Made by a program: the position numbers and the translations under genes. Below, in pieces: positions 5,957 to 5,972 of a DNA stretch of 5,972 nucleotides. The notes below the pieces were generated by a model. That model did not search any database and was not told the DNA's origin. It saw only the letters and a list, made by a program, of their open reading frames with translations. Source of the DNA: DATNBT01 sp964579765 (lineage in GTDB: Bacteria; Acidobacteriota; Vicinamibacteria; Vicinamibacterales; CAVVIG01); the NCBI GenBank assembly GCA_964579765.1, contig CAZOIK010000066.1, forward strand, positions 1-5,972. Reading direction: 5' to 3'. The number at the start of each line of letters is the position of its first letter. The stretch's first letter is position 1.

Positions 5957-5972
5957 TGTAGTGCAGGCCTTC
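5957..5972. repeat. Possible second palindromic element, cut by window end
   Basis: TGTAGTG at 5957-5963 is identical to 3844-3850, where it leads into the 22-bp palindrome. Here it is followed by CAGGCCTTC and then the window ends. If it is a related element with a different stem, the next bases should complete the arm of GTGCAGGCCT, that is read roughly AGGCCTGCAC. The seven-base match alone could occur by chance in a window of this size. Confidence 0.35.

Noticed and set aside
5893..5961. Small 22-codon open frame after atpB as a gene or as the start of atpE
   Set aside because: Too short, Gly/Ser/Pro-rich, and without the hydrophobic hairpin of subunit c; overlaps the hairpin at 5932-5952.

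Overview
The window is a GC-rich (by eye about two thirds G+C) stretch of a bacterial chromosome in which every gene I can support lies on the + strand. It joins two energy-conversion operons: the end of a respiratory complex I (NADH:quinone oxidoreductase) operon and the start of an F1Fo-ATP synthase Fo operon. The protein sequences and the kinds of intergenic palindromes suggest a high-GC Gram-negative soil-type bacterium. Acidobacteriota, perhaps class Vicinamibacteria, is my best guess, but this is inference from family resemblance and memory, not a search.

Region 1 (1-3831): the 3' part of nuoL, then complete nuoM and nuoN. The junctions are extremely tight (1 nt between nuoL and nuoM, a TAATG overlap between nuoM and nuoN), the usual nuoLMN order at the end of a complex I operon. 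These are the three antiporter-like membrane subunits. The channel residues that can be located by eye (Glu140, Lys225, Lys256, Glu398 in NuoM; Glu136, Lys219, Lys249, Lys396 in NuoN) are all present, so both complete subunits look functional.

Region 2 (3832-4233): a 402-base gap with no convincing gene but much structure. It holds a perfect 22-bp palindrome just after nuoN, a promoter-like TATACT box, and a remarkable pair of oppositely oriented 7-bp (heptad) repeat arrays. These arrays can fold into a stem of about 43 bp ending 13 bases before the atpZ start codon.

Region 3 (4234-5887): atpZ, atpI and atpB with GTGA and ATGA overlaps, so translation is probably coupled. AtpZ and AtpI are small membrane proteins linked to Fo assembly or ion transport; AtpB is the proton-channel a subunit with its essential arginine (Arg201). 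AtpB carries an unusual basic, low-complexity C-terminal tail. The DNA coding for that tail is a cluster of three strong hairpins, which looks like a palindromic element inserted in frame.

Region 4 (5888-5972): an 85-base stretch after atpB with a GC-rich hairpin and, at the very edge, the apparent first half of another palindrome sharing TGTAGTG with the one after nuoN. The c-subunit gene (atpE) expected here is not inside the window.

Functionally, complex I pumps protons and the ATP synthase uses that gradient. The core genes are ordinary; the noteworthy content is the repeat and palindrome DNA that has settled in the gaps and in one coding tail. I found no evidence for a new defence, mobile or metabolic system.
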